From assembly GCA_947475065.1 (NCBI GenBank), contig CANJLB010000021.1:1-64000 (forward strand): a stretch of DNA of 64,000 nucleotides, read 5' to 3'. Shown one piece after another: positions 49,451-61,521 of this stretch. This DNA is from Opitutia bacterium. GTDB lineage: Bacteria; Verrucomicrobiota; Verrucomicrobiia; Opitutales; Opitutaceae. A program made the position numbers and the translations under genes. The notes under the pieces are model-generated. The model worked only from the letters and a program-made list of their open reading frames with translations, was not told the DNA's origin and made no database searches. Numbering within the stretch: the stretch's first letter is position 1; each line of letters opens with the position of its first letter.

Positions 49451-51031
49451 TCAGCTCACGTCACCCTGCGAACACTGGCCATCAATCAGGCGCCACATTT
49501 TGCCATTCGGGTTCTTGTTGCCGAGCGAGGCGGGCAGGCGGGCGGCGCGGACGTTGTCGTAGCAGTGCAGCGCGCCGAAGCGGCGGACCGACGCCGGGAT
49601 GCCGACGGCCGTGAAGCCGGGATGACCCGTCGCGGGGAACGGCCCGCCGTGGTTCATCGCGGGGCTGACGGCGACACCTGTGGGCATCTTGTCGTTGAGC
49701 AGGCGGCCGACACGCACCCGGAGCAGCGGTTCAAGCTGAGCATAAGCCGCGTCGTCAGAGCCCGCGGTGTCGGTGTAGAGCGAGCCCGTGAGGTTGCCTT
49801 CGAGATGGCTGAGCACGGCGGCGGCTTCGGCGAGGTCACGCACGATGACGAGCAGGGAGGCGGTGCCGAAGGCCTCGGTCTGGAGCTTCTCCGGCGAGGA
49901 TAGAAACTGCGCGCCGGTCACGCGCAGGAGCGTGTTAGCATGACGGCAGCCGGGGCCGGCCACCGGTGTACCGCCGATGATCAGCTCCGCGCCCGCCGCG
50001 CGCAGCGCCTGCACGCCCTCGGTGAGCGAGCGGACGACGGGCTTGCCGAGCAGCACGGGCGGCGCGCTGGCCTCGAATTTTTGCTTCACGATCGCGATGA
50101 ACTGCTCGGCCGCCTCGGATGCGAAGAGAACGATGAACCCGGGATTCGTGCAGAACTGGCCGCCGCCCAGGATCGCGCTGCCGGCGAACTCCTCGGCCAG
50201 CTTGGTGCCACGCTCGGCGAGTGCGCCGGGGAGGAAAACGACCGGGTTGATGCTGGAGAGCTCGGCGTAGAAGGGCTTGCCCACCGCGTCGGCGGCGTTT
50301 TTGAGCTTCACGCCGGCGGAGCGGCTGCCGGTGAAGCCGATGGCCCCGGTGCGCGGGTCTGACACGAGACGCAGGCCGGTGGACGGTTCGATCCGATGGA
50401 CGAGCTGGACGGTGGCGGGCGGCAGGCCGGTTTCCTGCACGGCGGCAAACGCCTCCTCGGCGAGCACGCGCGTGGTGCCGGCGTGGAGCGGGTGGCCCTT
50501 GGCAATTACGGGGTTGCCGGCGGCGATGGCGGCGGCAAAATCTCCGCCCGCCGCGCCTGAAAAGGCGTAGGGGAAGTTGTTGGGGCCAAAAACAATGACG
50601 GGGCCGATCGGGCCGAGCACGGAGCGGAGACCGTTTTTGGTGTCAATGGTCGGCATCGCCCATGATCCCTCGAGCACGGCGGCGGCGGCCTGCCGGAGCT
50701 GGTTGGTGGTGCGGGGCAGCTCGACGTCGCTCAGGCGCGGGGCCTTGGGCAGGCCGGTCTCGGTGTGCGTCAGCTCGACCAGCTCGGTCTTGCGGGCTTC
50801 GAGGCGGTCGGCATAGCGGTTGAGAAATTTGGCGATTTGCTCGGGCGGCAGCGTGCGCAGCACCGCGGCGGCGGCGGTGGCGGCGGTGAGCGCGGCATCA
50901 CAGTCGGCCCATGAGCTGACGGGATATTCACCGGGCAGCTGTTCGCCGGTGGCGGGATTTTCGACGCGGAACGTACCGCTGGACTGGGAGGGGCGCCATT
51001 GGCCGGCGATGAGGACGGGGAAGGTGGACAT
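49451..51031 (-). CDS. 2,5-dioxovalerate (alpha-ketoglutarate semialdehyde)-type aldehyde dehydrogenase
   Basis: NAD(P)-dependent aldehyde dehydrogenase of 526 residues. FGPNNFPYAFSGAAGGDFAAAIAAGNPVIAK is the N-terminal cofactor-domain signature of the KGSADH/AldH branch (seen around residues 145-180); the active Cys294 is in GGGQFCTNPG and the Glu in AELSSINPV. In that branch the enzyme makes alpha-ketoglutarate from 2,5-dioxopentanoate, the last step of oxidative arabinose, xylose or uronate routes. The neighbouring GH28 and GH39 genes fit such sugars. Confidence 0.85.
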   Translation of the reverse strand: MSTFPVLIAGQWRPSQSSGTFRVENPATGEQLPGEYPVSSWADCDAALTAATAAAAVLRTLPPEQIAKFLNRYADRLEARKTELVELTHTETGLPKAPRLSDVELPRTTNQLRQAAAAVLEGSWAMPTIDTKNGLRSVLGPIGPVIVFGPNNFPYAFSGAAGGDFAAAIAAGNPVIAKGHPLHAGTTRVLAEEAFAAVQETGLPPATVQLVHRIEPSTGLRLVSDPRTGAIGFTGSRSAGVKLKNAADAVGKPFYAELSSINPVVFLPGALAERGTKLAEEFAGSAILGGGQFCTNPGFIVLFASEAAEQFIAIVKQKFEASAPPVLLGKPVVRSLTEGVQALRAAGAELIIGGTPVAGPGCRHANTLLRVTGAQFLSSPEKLQTEAFGTASLLVIVRDLAEAAAVLSHLEGNLTGSLYTDTAGSDDAAYAQLEPLLRVRVGRLLNDKMPTGVAVSPAMNHGGPFPATGHPGFTAVGIPASVRRFGALHCYDNVRAARLPASLGNKNPNGKMWRLIDGQCSQGDVS

Positions 51032-51296
51032 GGTGAGATTGAAAATAGCTGCGGCCAGATCGCAAACAAAAGCATATTTTCTGACAATCTGCGTCCGCCG
51101 GATTCATGTTGGCGCCGGTCCGGACCGGATCTCAGGTGGTTGGGTCCGATGCTGTGCCGGACGGGCGGACACCACGAGGTTCGCGCTTTCTGGCATCCGG
51201 CATCACCCAGCGGCGGACGACGCAAACCGTTCGCTGTGACGGTCGGGTTGCGCGCGACCCTCGTGAGGGCAGCGCTGGCGGCGGCCTGCGGCTGCT

Positions 51297-52358
51297 TTAC
51301 GGACGGGCCGGAGCCGGTTCGGGTGCCGAGGGTTGGTAGATCCGGATATAGGCGTTGGCCCGCAGGCGCGCAATCCAGCGGGCCTCAGCTTCGCGGCCGA
51401 GCTCGTCGGCGAGTTTCCTTTGGATTTCGCCGCTCACGTCGGCCAGCGGCTGGATGCCGGCGGCCTTGCGATCTTCGATGAGCAGGAGATAGGCGGCTTC
51501 GGGTGTGACGATGGGGCCGCCGACCTCACCTTTGTCGAGGGTGAAGGCGGGCGCGGCAAACTCGGGCTTGAGGTCGGCCTTTTTGTTCCAGCCGAGATCT
51601 CCGCCCTTGGAGCGATGGGCCGCGACATCGGTCAGCTCACGGGCGAGTGACTCAAACTTCTCGCCGGCCTTGAGGCGGGCGAGCACAGTCTGCACGCGAG
51701 CGAGCAGGCCGGCATCGTCCATGCCGTCGGCACGGGTGAAGGTGATGAGTCGGAGGCGCGCGGCGTCCTCCTGCTGAAACTTGTCCTTGTTGGCGTCGTA
51801 ATAGGCCTCGACCTTGGCAGGGCTGATGACCGTTTCGCTCCGGCGCTGCTGGTGGCGCATGATGTCGTAGATCAGGTCTTCCTCAATGTTTTTGCGGTAG
51901 TCGCGCATGGACCAGCCCTTGCTTTTCAGATCGGCCAGAAATTTCAGGCGGTCCCCGTTGTATTCGGGGCTCTGGATCGTGCGTTCCCTGACATCGTCAA
52001 TGTAGCTGGCGGGAATCTTCCGTTTGCCGTCCTTCTGAAAATCAAACACCACGAGGGCACGGTTGATCAGCTCGTTGAGCATGACATTTTGCAGTTCCTC
52101 CAACCGGCGGTCATAATCCTGCTGGTTGGTGGCGATGCTGCTGATGGCCGGCACGCGCGACGCCATGGCGCTCTTTAGATCCGCGTAGGTGATGATGCGG
52201 TTTTCCACCTTGGCGATGATGGCGGCCTCGGCTTCGGGCATGGGGATACCGGCCGGCGGCGTTGGCGTCAGCAGCGGCGGGGGGCTGCCGGCGGCAAAAA
52301 CGCGGGCCGAAAATACCACGGCGAGCAGCAGGGCGGGAACGCGGGAGAATCGTGGCAT
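51297..52358 (-). CDS. SurA/PpiC-type periplasmic peptidyl-prolyl isomerase
   Basis: A 353-residue exported foldase. A signal peptide (VPALLLAVVFSARVFA) is followed by a SurA-like N-terminal helical domain (ENRIITYADLKSAMASRVP; LQNVMLNELINRALVVFDF) and one parvulin domain at about residues 205-300 (FESLARELTDVAAHRSKGGDLGWNKK) and a C-terminal helix. Assists outer-membrane protein folding. Its start codon overlaps the mfd stop (TAATG), so translation is coupled to mfd. Confidence 0.87.
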   Translation of the reverse strand: MPRFSRVPALLLAVVFSARVFAAGSPPPLLTPTPPAGIPMPEAEAAIIAKVENRIITYADLKSAMASRVPAISSIATNQQDYDRRLEELQNVMLNELINRALVVFDFQKDGKRKIPASYIDDVRERTIQSPEYNGDRLKFLADLKSKGWSMRDYRKNIEEDLIYDIMRHQQRRSETVISPAKVEAYYDANKDKFQQEDAARLRLITFTRADGMDDAGLLARVQTVLARLKAGEKFESLARELTDVAAHRSKGGDLGWNKKADLKPEFAAPAFTLDKGEVGGPIVTPEAAYLLLIEDRKAAGIQPLADVSGEIQRKLADELGREAEARWIARLRANAYIRIYQPSAPEPAPARP

Positions 52359-55300
52359 TAGGCGGATGAAACGGGCAGGTGGTTCAGAAACGTGATGATT
52401 TCCCGCAACCGTAGGAGCGGCTTGGGCGTGGTCAACCTCGGAAAACGCGCGCCGGGCATGACCCAGTCGTCGGGCCGGCCGGAATTTCGCCGGCACTTCA
52501 GCCGGCTGCCTTCGGTCTCGACCGCGAGCAGGCCCCGCTGCTCGGCGCGCAGGCGGATTTCGGTGACGAGCAGCAGGGCGCACACTTCGTCGCCAAACGG
52601 GCCGAACCGGTCGCGCAGCTCGGCCTCGATTTCCTTGAGCGCAGGGAGCGAGCCGGCGAGCGCGAGCCGGCGGTAAATGTCCAGGCGCAGGCGCGTCTCG
52701 CCCAGATAGGCCGGAGGCAGGCGTGCGGCGATGTGTGCGACCGTGACCGCGCCGGCGGCGGCATGCTCGGCGTCGCGCAGCGCCGTGTAGCCGTCTTCGT
52801 GCCGGCCGCGCCCGGCGGCCGGCGCGGCTTCGCCGACGCGGACGAAGTCGATCTTCACGGCGGCGCGCACGACGGCGGCCGATTTTTCGCCTTTCAGCCG
52901 CGCAACGCTCTGGCGCAGCAGCTGGCAGTACAGCTCGAAGCCCACGCCGACGATATGGCCGCTCTGCTCGGAGCCGAGGAGATTGCCCGCGCCGCGCAGC
53001 TCCAAGTCGCGCATCGCGATACGGAAGCCCGCACCCGGCTGGTTGTGTGCCCGCAGGGCCGTGAGGCGCTGGCGGGCCGGATCCAGCAGCCGGGTGTGCC
53101 GGTGCAGCAGCAGGTAGGCGTAGGCCTGGTGGCGGAAGCGGCCCACGCGCCCGCGCAGCTGGTAGAGCTGCGAGAGGCCGAAACGGTCCGCGCCCTCGAT
53201 GATGAGCGTGTTGCAGTTGGGGATGTCGAGGCCGCTCTCGATGATGGTGGTGCAGACGAGCACGGAAAATTTCCCCGCCACAAACTCAGTCATCACCCGC
53301 TCGAGTTCCTCGGGGGCCATCTGGCCGTGGCCCACGGTAACGCTCACGCCCGGCACCAGCGTGCGCAGCCGCGCGGCGACCACCTCGATGGTCGCCACCC
53401 GGTTGTGCAGGTAAAACACCTGTCCGCCGCGCCGCAGCTCATGGCGGACGGCGTCGGCCACCACGGTGTCGTCGTAGGTTTTCACGATGGTCTGGATCGG
53501 GTGGCGGTCGGCGGGCGCGGTCTCGATCACGCTGAGGTCGCGGGCGCCGGTCATGGCGAGATAGAGCGTGCGCGGGATGGGCGTGGCGCTGAGGGAGAGC
53601 ACGTCCACGTCGGCGCGCAGGCGCTTGAGCGTCTCCTTGTGGCGCACGCCGAACCGCTGTTCCTCGTCCACCACGACGAGGCCGAGGTGGCGGAACACCA
53701 CGTCGCGACCGAGCAGCCGGTGCGTGCCGACGAGGATGTCCACCTGGCCCGCGCCGGTGGCGGCGAGGATTTTTTTCTGCTCGCGCGGCGTGCGGAAGCG
53801 GCTGAGCAGCTCGACCGCGACCGGCCAGCCGGCCATGCGCTCGCGGAAGGTGTTTAGATGCTGCTGCGCCAGCACGGTGGTGGGCACGAGCACCGCCACC
53901 TGCCGCCCTGACTGCACGGCCTTGAACGCGGCGCGGATCGCCACCTCGGTCTTGCCGAAGCCCACGTCGCCGCAGATGAGGCGGTCCATCGGGCGCGCGC
54001 GCTCCTGGTCGGCCTTCGTCTCAATGATGGCCCGGTGCTGGTCGGGGGTTTCGGCAAACGGAAACGCCGCCTCAAATTCGCGCTGCCAGTCGGTGTCGGG
54101 TGGGAGCGCTTCGCCGGGCCGGGCCTCGCGCGCGGCCTGCACGCGGAGCAGATCGGCCGCGAGGTCGAGCGTGGCGCGTTCGGCGGCGGCGCGCGTTTTT
54201 TCCCAGCGGCCCGTGCCGATGCGACCCAGCTGGGGGCGCACCTTGCCGAGGCCGACGTAGCGCGAGACGAGGTGCGACTCGGTGAGCGGCACGTGCAGGG
54301 TCACGCCGTCGCCGAACTCGAGCGAGATGACCTCGCGCACCCCGTCGGTGGCCTCGAGTTTTTGCAGCCCGCGGAACAGGGCGACCCCATGCTGGAGGTG
54401 GACGACGAAATCGCCCTCGGCCAGCTCGGCGAAGTCCAGGAGCTGGTCCACCTGCGCGCGGGGCGCGGCGGTGGCCGGTCGCGCGGTGGCCGTGCGGCGC
54501 GGCCGCTGCCGGCCGAAGATCTCCGTCTCGGTGACCACGACCACGCCGCGTGCCGGCCGCGCGAGTGCGGAGGGGGTGGCTCCTGGGAGCTGGGTTTCGG
54601 GACGGTGAACGATGCGAAAACCCTCGTTCAGTCCGCCATGCAGGAACTGCGGCTTCAGCACCTTGAGGGTGGGATCGGCGGCGAGGATTTCCTTCACGCG
54701 TTGCTCTTCGCCCGTCCGTGTGGTCACGATCGCGATGGCGTCGCCGGATTTTTTCCATGCGACCAGCCGGTGCAGAAACTCGCGGCGTGCGTCCTCCTCA
54801 AATTGCAACCGTTCCTGTGCAATGAGGGCGTCAGCCGGGTAGCGCCGGTGGTGTCCGAGGCTCTCGGTGTCCCAGGTCATCACTGTCACGCCTTGTTCCT
54901 CGAACCACTCCGCCGCCTCGTCGAGGTCGCTGATGCCGGTGACCGCCGCGCAATGCCGGAGCAGCGGTTCCAGACCGCCCGGACCGTTCGCCAATGCGCC
55001 CAGCGACGCGGCGAGTGCGGCCGGCTCGATGAGCAGGAGTTGCGTGTCCGCCGGCAGATAATCCGCCAGCCCTGCGGCCGAGGACTTGAGCTGCACGCGC
55101 GGCGACGCGGCGAGCGTGAACCGTTCCACCGTCGCGCCGGAGCGCTGGGTCACGGGGTCGAAGAGACGGATTTCCTCGATGGTGTCACCGAAGAAATCCA
55201 GCCGGTATGGCTGGGTCGCCGTGACCGGATAGACATCAATGATGCCGCCGCGGATGGCGTAATGGCCTGGCGACTCGCAGACGGCCTCGGCGTCGTAGTC

Positions 55301-55783
55301 GAGCGCGCTGAGCTTTTCAAGCAACCCCGCAAACGGCTGTGTCTGCCCGCGGGTGAGCGTGAGCTCGGCCCGTGCCGCCGCCTCGCGGGCCGGCACCGGC
55401 TGCCCCAATGCCGCCGCCGTGGTGACAATGACGAAGGCGGGGCGCGACGTCCCCGGCCCGGTGCCGGCATCGTTCCCGGTGATCTCCCGCAGCCGTGACA
55501 GCACGGCCATTCGCCCCGCCGACGCCGCAAACGCCTCGCGCATGTCCCGGCTGTCGGCCAGCGATTCGGGAAAGCGCAGGATTTCCGGCGCAGCCGTCCC
55601 CGCGGCCTTCGGCAGAAACAAGGCCACATCCTCCGCCAGCCGCTCGGCGTCACGCGCATCTTCCATGACCACAATCCAAATCCCCGCGGGCCCCCCGGCG
55701 ACCAGTGCGCCCACCACCGCCCCCCGCGCCGGCGGACAGACGCCGACGTGACGTGAACGGATGGAAGCGGCGTTTCCCGACAT
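52358..55783 (-). CDS. mfd: Transcription-repair coupling factor
   Basis: Removes stalled RNA polymerase and recruits UvrA. The 1141-residue protein has a UvrB-like N-terminal domain (RGGIIDVYPV), the RNA-polymerase-interacting domain (LAEGDFVVHLQHGVALF), a superfamily 2 helicase core (LICGDVGFGKTEVA Walker A, VVDEEQRFGV DEEQ box, LSATPIPRTL) and the TRCF C-terminal domain. The N-terminus is somewhat short, and the open frame extends upstream to 55900; ATG at 55783 is the first clearly usable start. Followed by the overlapping SurA-like gene. Confidence 0.94.
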   Translation of the reverse strand: MSGNAASIRSRHVGVCPPARGAVVGALVAGGPAGIWIVVMEDARDAERLAEDVALFLPKAAGTAAPEILRFPESLADSRDMREAFAASAGRMAVLSRLREITGNDAGTGPGTSRPAFVIVTTAAALGQPVPAREAAARAELTLTRGQTQPFAGLLEKLSALDYDAEAVCESPGHYAIRGGIIDVYPVTATQPYRLDFFGDTIEEIRLFDPVTQRSGATVERFTLAASPRVQLKSSAAGLADYLPADTQLLLIEPAALAASLGALANGPGGLEPLLRHCAAVTGISDLDEAAEWFEEQGVTVMTWDTESLGHHRRYPADALIAQERLQFEEDARREFLHRLVAWKKSGDAIAIVTTRTGEEQRVKEILAADPTLKVLKPQFLHGGLNEGFRIVHRPETQLPGATPSALARPARGVVVVTETEIFGRQRPRRTATARPATAAPRAQVDQLLDFAELAEGDFVVHLQHGVALFRGLQKLEATDGVREVISLEFGDGVTLHVPLTESHLVSRYVGLGKVRPQLGRIGTGRWEKTRAAAERATLDLAADLLRVQAAREARPGEALPPDTDWQREFEAAFPFAETPDQHRAIIETKADQERARPMDRLICGDVGFGKTEVAIRAAFKAVQSGRQVAVLVPTTVLAQQHLNTFRERMAGWPVAVELLSRFRTPREQKKILAATGAGQVDILVGTHRLLGRDVVFRHLGLVVVDEEQRFGVRHKETLKRLRADVDVLSLSATPIPRTLYLAMTGARDLSVIETAPADRHPIQTIVKTYDDTVVADAVRHELRRGGQVFYLHNRVATIEVVAARLRTLVPGVSVTVGHGQMAPEELERVMTEFVAGKFSVLVCTTIIESGLDIPNCNTLIIEGADRFGLSQLYQLRGRVGRFRHQAYAYLLLHRHTRLLDPARQRLTALRAHNQPGAGFRIAMRDLELRGAGNLLGSEQSGHIVGVGFELYCQLLRQSVARLKGEKSAAVVRAAVKIDFVRVGEAAPAAGRGRHEDGYTALRDAEHAAAGAVTVAHIAARLPPAYLGETRLRLDIYRRLALAGSLPALKEIEAELRDRFGPFGDEVCALLLVTEIRLRAEQRGLLAVETEGSRLKCRRNSGRPDDWVMPGARFPRLTTPKPLLRLREIITFLNHLPVSSA

Positions 55784-56113
55784 GTCAGGAGCGAAAGGCT
55801 TGGAGCCGCCAAGGCAACCCTCGCTGGAACAGGGTGGTGACGCCTTTTGACGTTTGTGGGTGGAGCGCGACAGTCCCGGCGCGCTGTTCGAAATTCTCAA
55901 AATATGTCACTGCCTGGAATTAAGGAGTGCAGGTTTTTTCAGCCTTTGGGATGCAGGCTCTACGGCCCATTGCCGGCCTGCCCCTGCCTCCACCACAAAC
56001 ACGGGGCCGGGCGGTTCAAGGCTCCGTCCCCCATGGGGACAGTTCACCCAGAGCTCGACATCACACGGCTAAGGCATTCATTGGCTGCGAGAAACCGCAT
56101 AACGCATTTAACC

Positions 56114-56614
56114 TCACTCCCCGTGAAGAAAATTATCATGATGGTCCTTACGACCGGCACCTTGGTTCTTGCCGGTTGTTAGGGGCTCGCCGAAGGCCTG
56201 GCGGAGGAGCCCTAGGGTCGTTGGCTCTGGCGCCTTGTTCGGCTTTTGCTTCACGGGATGATGCACCGGCTTCGCAGGGTCATGCCAGTCCCAGCCACAC
56301 TGCAGGCACTGCCTCGATCTTTCGGTGAAAAGCGGACGTCCGCAATGTGGGCAAGGTGGAGTAAGCTTCGCTGCATGTGGGCCAGACGGATGACTCCACC
56401 AGATCTTCGCGAAGACCATATTGCACCCAGTCCGCGCGCGAAGCTCTCGAATTCCAACCAAGCCGGAATCGCGAAGGCGTGCTTCTTCAGCGGGCGAAAT
56501 AGCCGCAAACGACGGAATGAAATTGCGGCATCGCGTACAATGCGTCCCACGCTGCGGAAACGCGCTGTCATCTAGCTTCGCAATCTCGTCGTTCGTGTAG
56601 GATGCGTCGGACAT
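56114..56614 (-). CDS. Zinc-ribbon-like small protein with repeat-derived tail
   Basis: A 166-residue cytosolic protein. Two Cys pairs (CTRCRNF near residue 25 and CPHCGRPLF/CLQCGWDW about 90-110) suggest one or two zinc ribbons. The core to about residue 125 looks like a real protein; the rest (KPNKAPEPTTLGLLRQ... to the stop) contains NKAPEPTT, a C-terminal sequence I recall from many unrelated environmental proteins as the translation of a dispersed repeat, and it reads antisense through the lipoprotein-signal relic. ATG at 56614 is preferred; 56647 is also open. Confidence 0.6.
   Translation of the reverse strand: MSDASYTNDEIAKLDDSAFPQRGTHCTRCRNFIPSFAAISPAEEARLRDSGLVGIRELRARTGCNMVFAKIWWSHPSGPHAAKLTPPCPHCGRPLFTERSRQCLQCGWDWHDPAKPVHHPVKQKPNKAPEPTTLGLLRQAFGEPLTTGKNQGAGRKDHHDNFLHGE
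56123..56182 (+). pseudogene. Orphan lipoprotein signal peptide ending at the lipobox
   Basis: From a GTG at 56123 the frame reads KKIIMMVLTTGTLVLAGC and stops at once with TAG. That is a complete lipoprotein signal peptide including the lipobox Cys, with no mature protein. Downstream sequence belongs to the opposite-strand tail of the 56114 gene. Most likely the relic of a lipoprotein gene cut by an inserted repeat. Confidence 0.5.
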
Positions 56615-59483
<2,869 letters not shown>

Positions 59484-59542
59484 AAACCGTTAATCGCGAC
59501 TGGAAGCGAATCGACGGCACTGGGTCTTTTTGGATTTCTGGT

Positions 59543-59818
59543 CTATTTCACAAAAACACTAATTAAGGCCACGGATATAAAAAATATAACCTCGGGCATA
59601 ATGATCTGAAGCCACCAAGCCCTTCTAATGAAGACATACCTTGCCCCCTTCATACCTGGGAACAACGAAACGGCGGTGATGAAAAGCCACGCGGTGTAGA
59701 GCGGGTGACGGATAGAATCGACCAACCCGTGATCTAGGGTGATCGCATGGAAACTGAACCATGCCATTATTGTTGCTGTAATTGCCGTGTAGAGCCAAGC
59801 GCGGGGTGAGTCTTTCAT
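59543..59818 (-). CDS. Small membrane protein downstream of a transposase remnant
   Basis: A 91-residue product with three hydrophobic segments (ITATIMAWFSFHAI; AWLFITAVSLF; IIMPEVIFFISVALISVFV). No family recognised. The ATG at 59818 follows the transposase remnant stop (59842) by 23 bp on the same strand. Low GC. Situation and size resemble the 42728 gene, but the sequences are not clearly related. Confidence 0.55.
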   Translation of the reverse strand: MKDSPRAWLYTAITATIMAWFSFHAITLDHGLVDSIRHPLYTAWLFITAVSLFPGMKGARYVFIRRAWWLQIIMPEVIFFISVALISVFVK

Positions 59819-59841
59819 GGTAAATATCGACCGCGTGCATC

Positions 59842-60225
59842 TCAGGCGGCTTTTGCGTCTTGCTTGTCTAACAGGCTGATAACCTCTGACAACTCCCAAA
59901 CGTGATTTGAGACTCCGGCAGCCATTGCGGGGGTGCAACGGATGCCGGAGTGAAAATTGCAAAAGTTGTGGTGCATAGCGAACAGGGCGAACGAGTGCTC
60001 GTGATTCTCGGCTTTCTTGCTGTGGGCGTTGGTGAGCCGGGTGAAACGGCGGTTGCCCATCCGGATGGACAGATTCAGGCGTTCCGCGTGCGACGTGCTG
60101 ACGTGGGCATAATCAGGTGAACCGATGGACCGCAGTCGACGCTTGATTTCGTCCACGCGTCCGCTGAGCTGGGAAAAGACGGTGCTGTCGGATGCTTTCC
60201 TTCCGCCAAGACCGCAATCCCCCAT
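59842..60225 (-). pseudogene. IS1-like transposase, C-terminal remnant
   Basis: The frame gives 127 residues; from about residue 36 it matches the C-terminus of IS1-like DDE transposases: STSHAERLNLSIRMGNRRFT, RLTNAHSKKAENH, ALFAMHHNFCNFH, RCTPAMAAGVSNHVWELSE. The first 35 residues are not similar, and the N-terminal half with the DNA-binding domain and first catalytic residues is missing. A smaller relic of the same tail is at 43032-43115. Confidence 0.75.
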
Positions 60226-60522
60226 CTACCCCTATGAGAATTGGCATTAATATCCAAGGAGCGAGACGCGGGGGCAAGGGGGAAGTGGCGTCGGGAGCCG
60301 GCTTTGATTTTCATCTCATTCGTGCCCAAGCCTGAAATCCGTGGTCAAATCCTGCTGTTCATGGTTTCTTGGCTTCTGAATTCAAACCTTCCGAGGGTTT
60401 AAGCTTCATGCTTTGGTTGACGGGTAGCATTGGGGCGCTTTTCGGTTGATTTCCCGGACCCCGAAAACGGTTTGCCAGCTTGCCAGTTCGCCGGCTTGGA
60501 ACTTTGCTCGCCCACACCCCCC

Positions 60523-61275
60523 ATGAACCTGCCCCAAAATTCCGCCCCGCTTCGCAACGCCGCGCTCCTGCGCGCGCAGTCCCTGATGACCCCTTCGACG
60601 GTGCCGTCCATCTCGACCGAGCTGCTGATCACCGCCGACGGCGAGCTGAACCGCGAGCTGCATCATTTCCTCCTGGATCCGCCCTCGGATCCCGGACTGC
60701 TGAAGGGCCGGACGATCGCCATCTGCTGCACCAACGGCGTCGAGGAGGTGGAAATCACGGGCTCGCTGCGCTGGCTCCGGGAGCACGGTGCCACGGTGCA
60801 TGTGGTGGCCCCGCGCATCGGGACGTTTCACCCGACGCTTGGCCTGCGCTTCCCGCCGCTTTGCGCCACGCATGTCCTGGCCATCCGGCTCATGGAAAAC
60901 GCCGGCTGGCTCGCGATTGACCGCCATCTCGACCAGGCGAACGTCGCCGACTACGACGCCTGCATTTTTCCCGGCGGCTGCTGGAACCCCGACGCCCTGC
61001 GGGCCGATCCCCTGGCCCAGGCCTTCGTCCGCGGCATGTGGGAGTCCGGCAAGCCGACCTGCGCCATCTGCCACGGCCAGTGGGTGATGGTGAGCGCGGG
61101 CATCCTCAAGGGCCGGAAAGCCACGGCGGTCTGGAACATCCATCCCGATCTCGCCAACGCGGGCGCCACGGTGCTGGACGAACCCTGCGTCGTGGACGGC
61201 AACCTGATCACGGCGCGCTTTCCCTACGATCTGCCGCGCATGATCCAGGCGCTGGTCAAGCAGCTCGTCGGCTGA
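60523..61275 (+). CDS. DJ-1/PfpI family protein
   Basis: A 250-residue protein of the DJ-1/PfpI/class I amidotransferase-like superfamily. The core starts at GRTIAICCTNGVEEVEITGSL; the nucleophile-elbow Cys183 is in CAICHGQWVMVSAG, preceded by ACIFPGGCWNPDALR. The His184 neighbour is typical for the family. An N-terminal extension of about 60 residues has no match. Members act as proteases, deglycases or chaperones; the role here is open. Not in an operon. Confidence 0.88.
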   Translation: MNLPQNSAPLRNAALLRAQSLMTPSTVPSISTELLITADGELNRELHHFLLDPPSDPGLLKGRTIAICCTNGVEEVEITGSLRWLREHGATVHVVAPRIGTFHPTLGLRFPPLCATHVLAIRLMENAGWLAIDRHLDQANVADYDACIFPGGCWNPDALRADPLAQAFVRGMWESGKPTCAICHGQWVMVSAGILKGRKATAVWNIHPDLANAGATVLDEPCVVDGNLITARFPYDLPRMIQALVKQLVG

Positions 61276-61430
61276 AGCCTCATTGATCGTTACGGAAACG
61301 AGTGGATGTTCAGTTGCTCGGCGAAATAGGCGGTCAGAGATCAGGAGTGTGACGGCGGCGGAACCACCCGCCGCCGCCCGCCGACCGTTCCACTCTCAAC
61401 CCGATCCTCATCACGTTTTAAAGACCGTTG

Positions 61431-61505
61431 ACCGCGAATGAACGCGAATAGACGCTAATCCTAGCCTCCGAACTTCGCGTTGATTCGCGTAGATTCGCGG
61501 TTGAA
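61431..61505. repeat. Inverted pair of the 10-bp-period repeat (R5a/R5b)
   Basis: R5a (ACCGCGAATG AACGCGAATA GACGCTAAT, 61431-61459) and R5b (TTCGCGTTGATTCGCGTAGA then TTCGCGGTTGAA, 61473-61505) are inverted with a spacer of about 13 bp, CCTAGCCTCCGAA. Same family as R1-R4, here without a gene inside. R5b ends 17 bp before the next start codon. Confidence 0.85.
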
Positions 61506-61521
61506 ACTCGTTGGCACTCCC

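Noticed and set aside
55784-55900. N-terminal extension of Mfd to 55900
   Set aside because: The added residues (with KASPPCSSEG) do not resemble the Mfd N-terminus; possible, but not supported.
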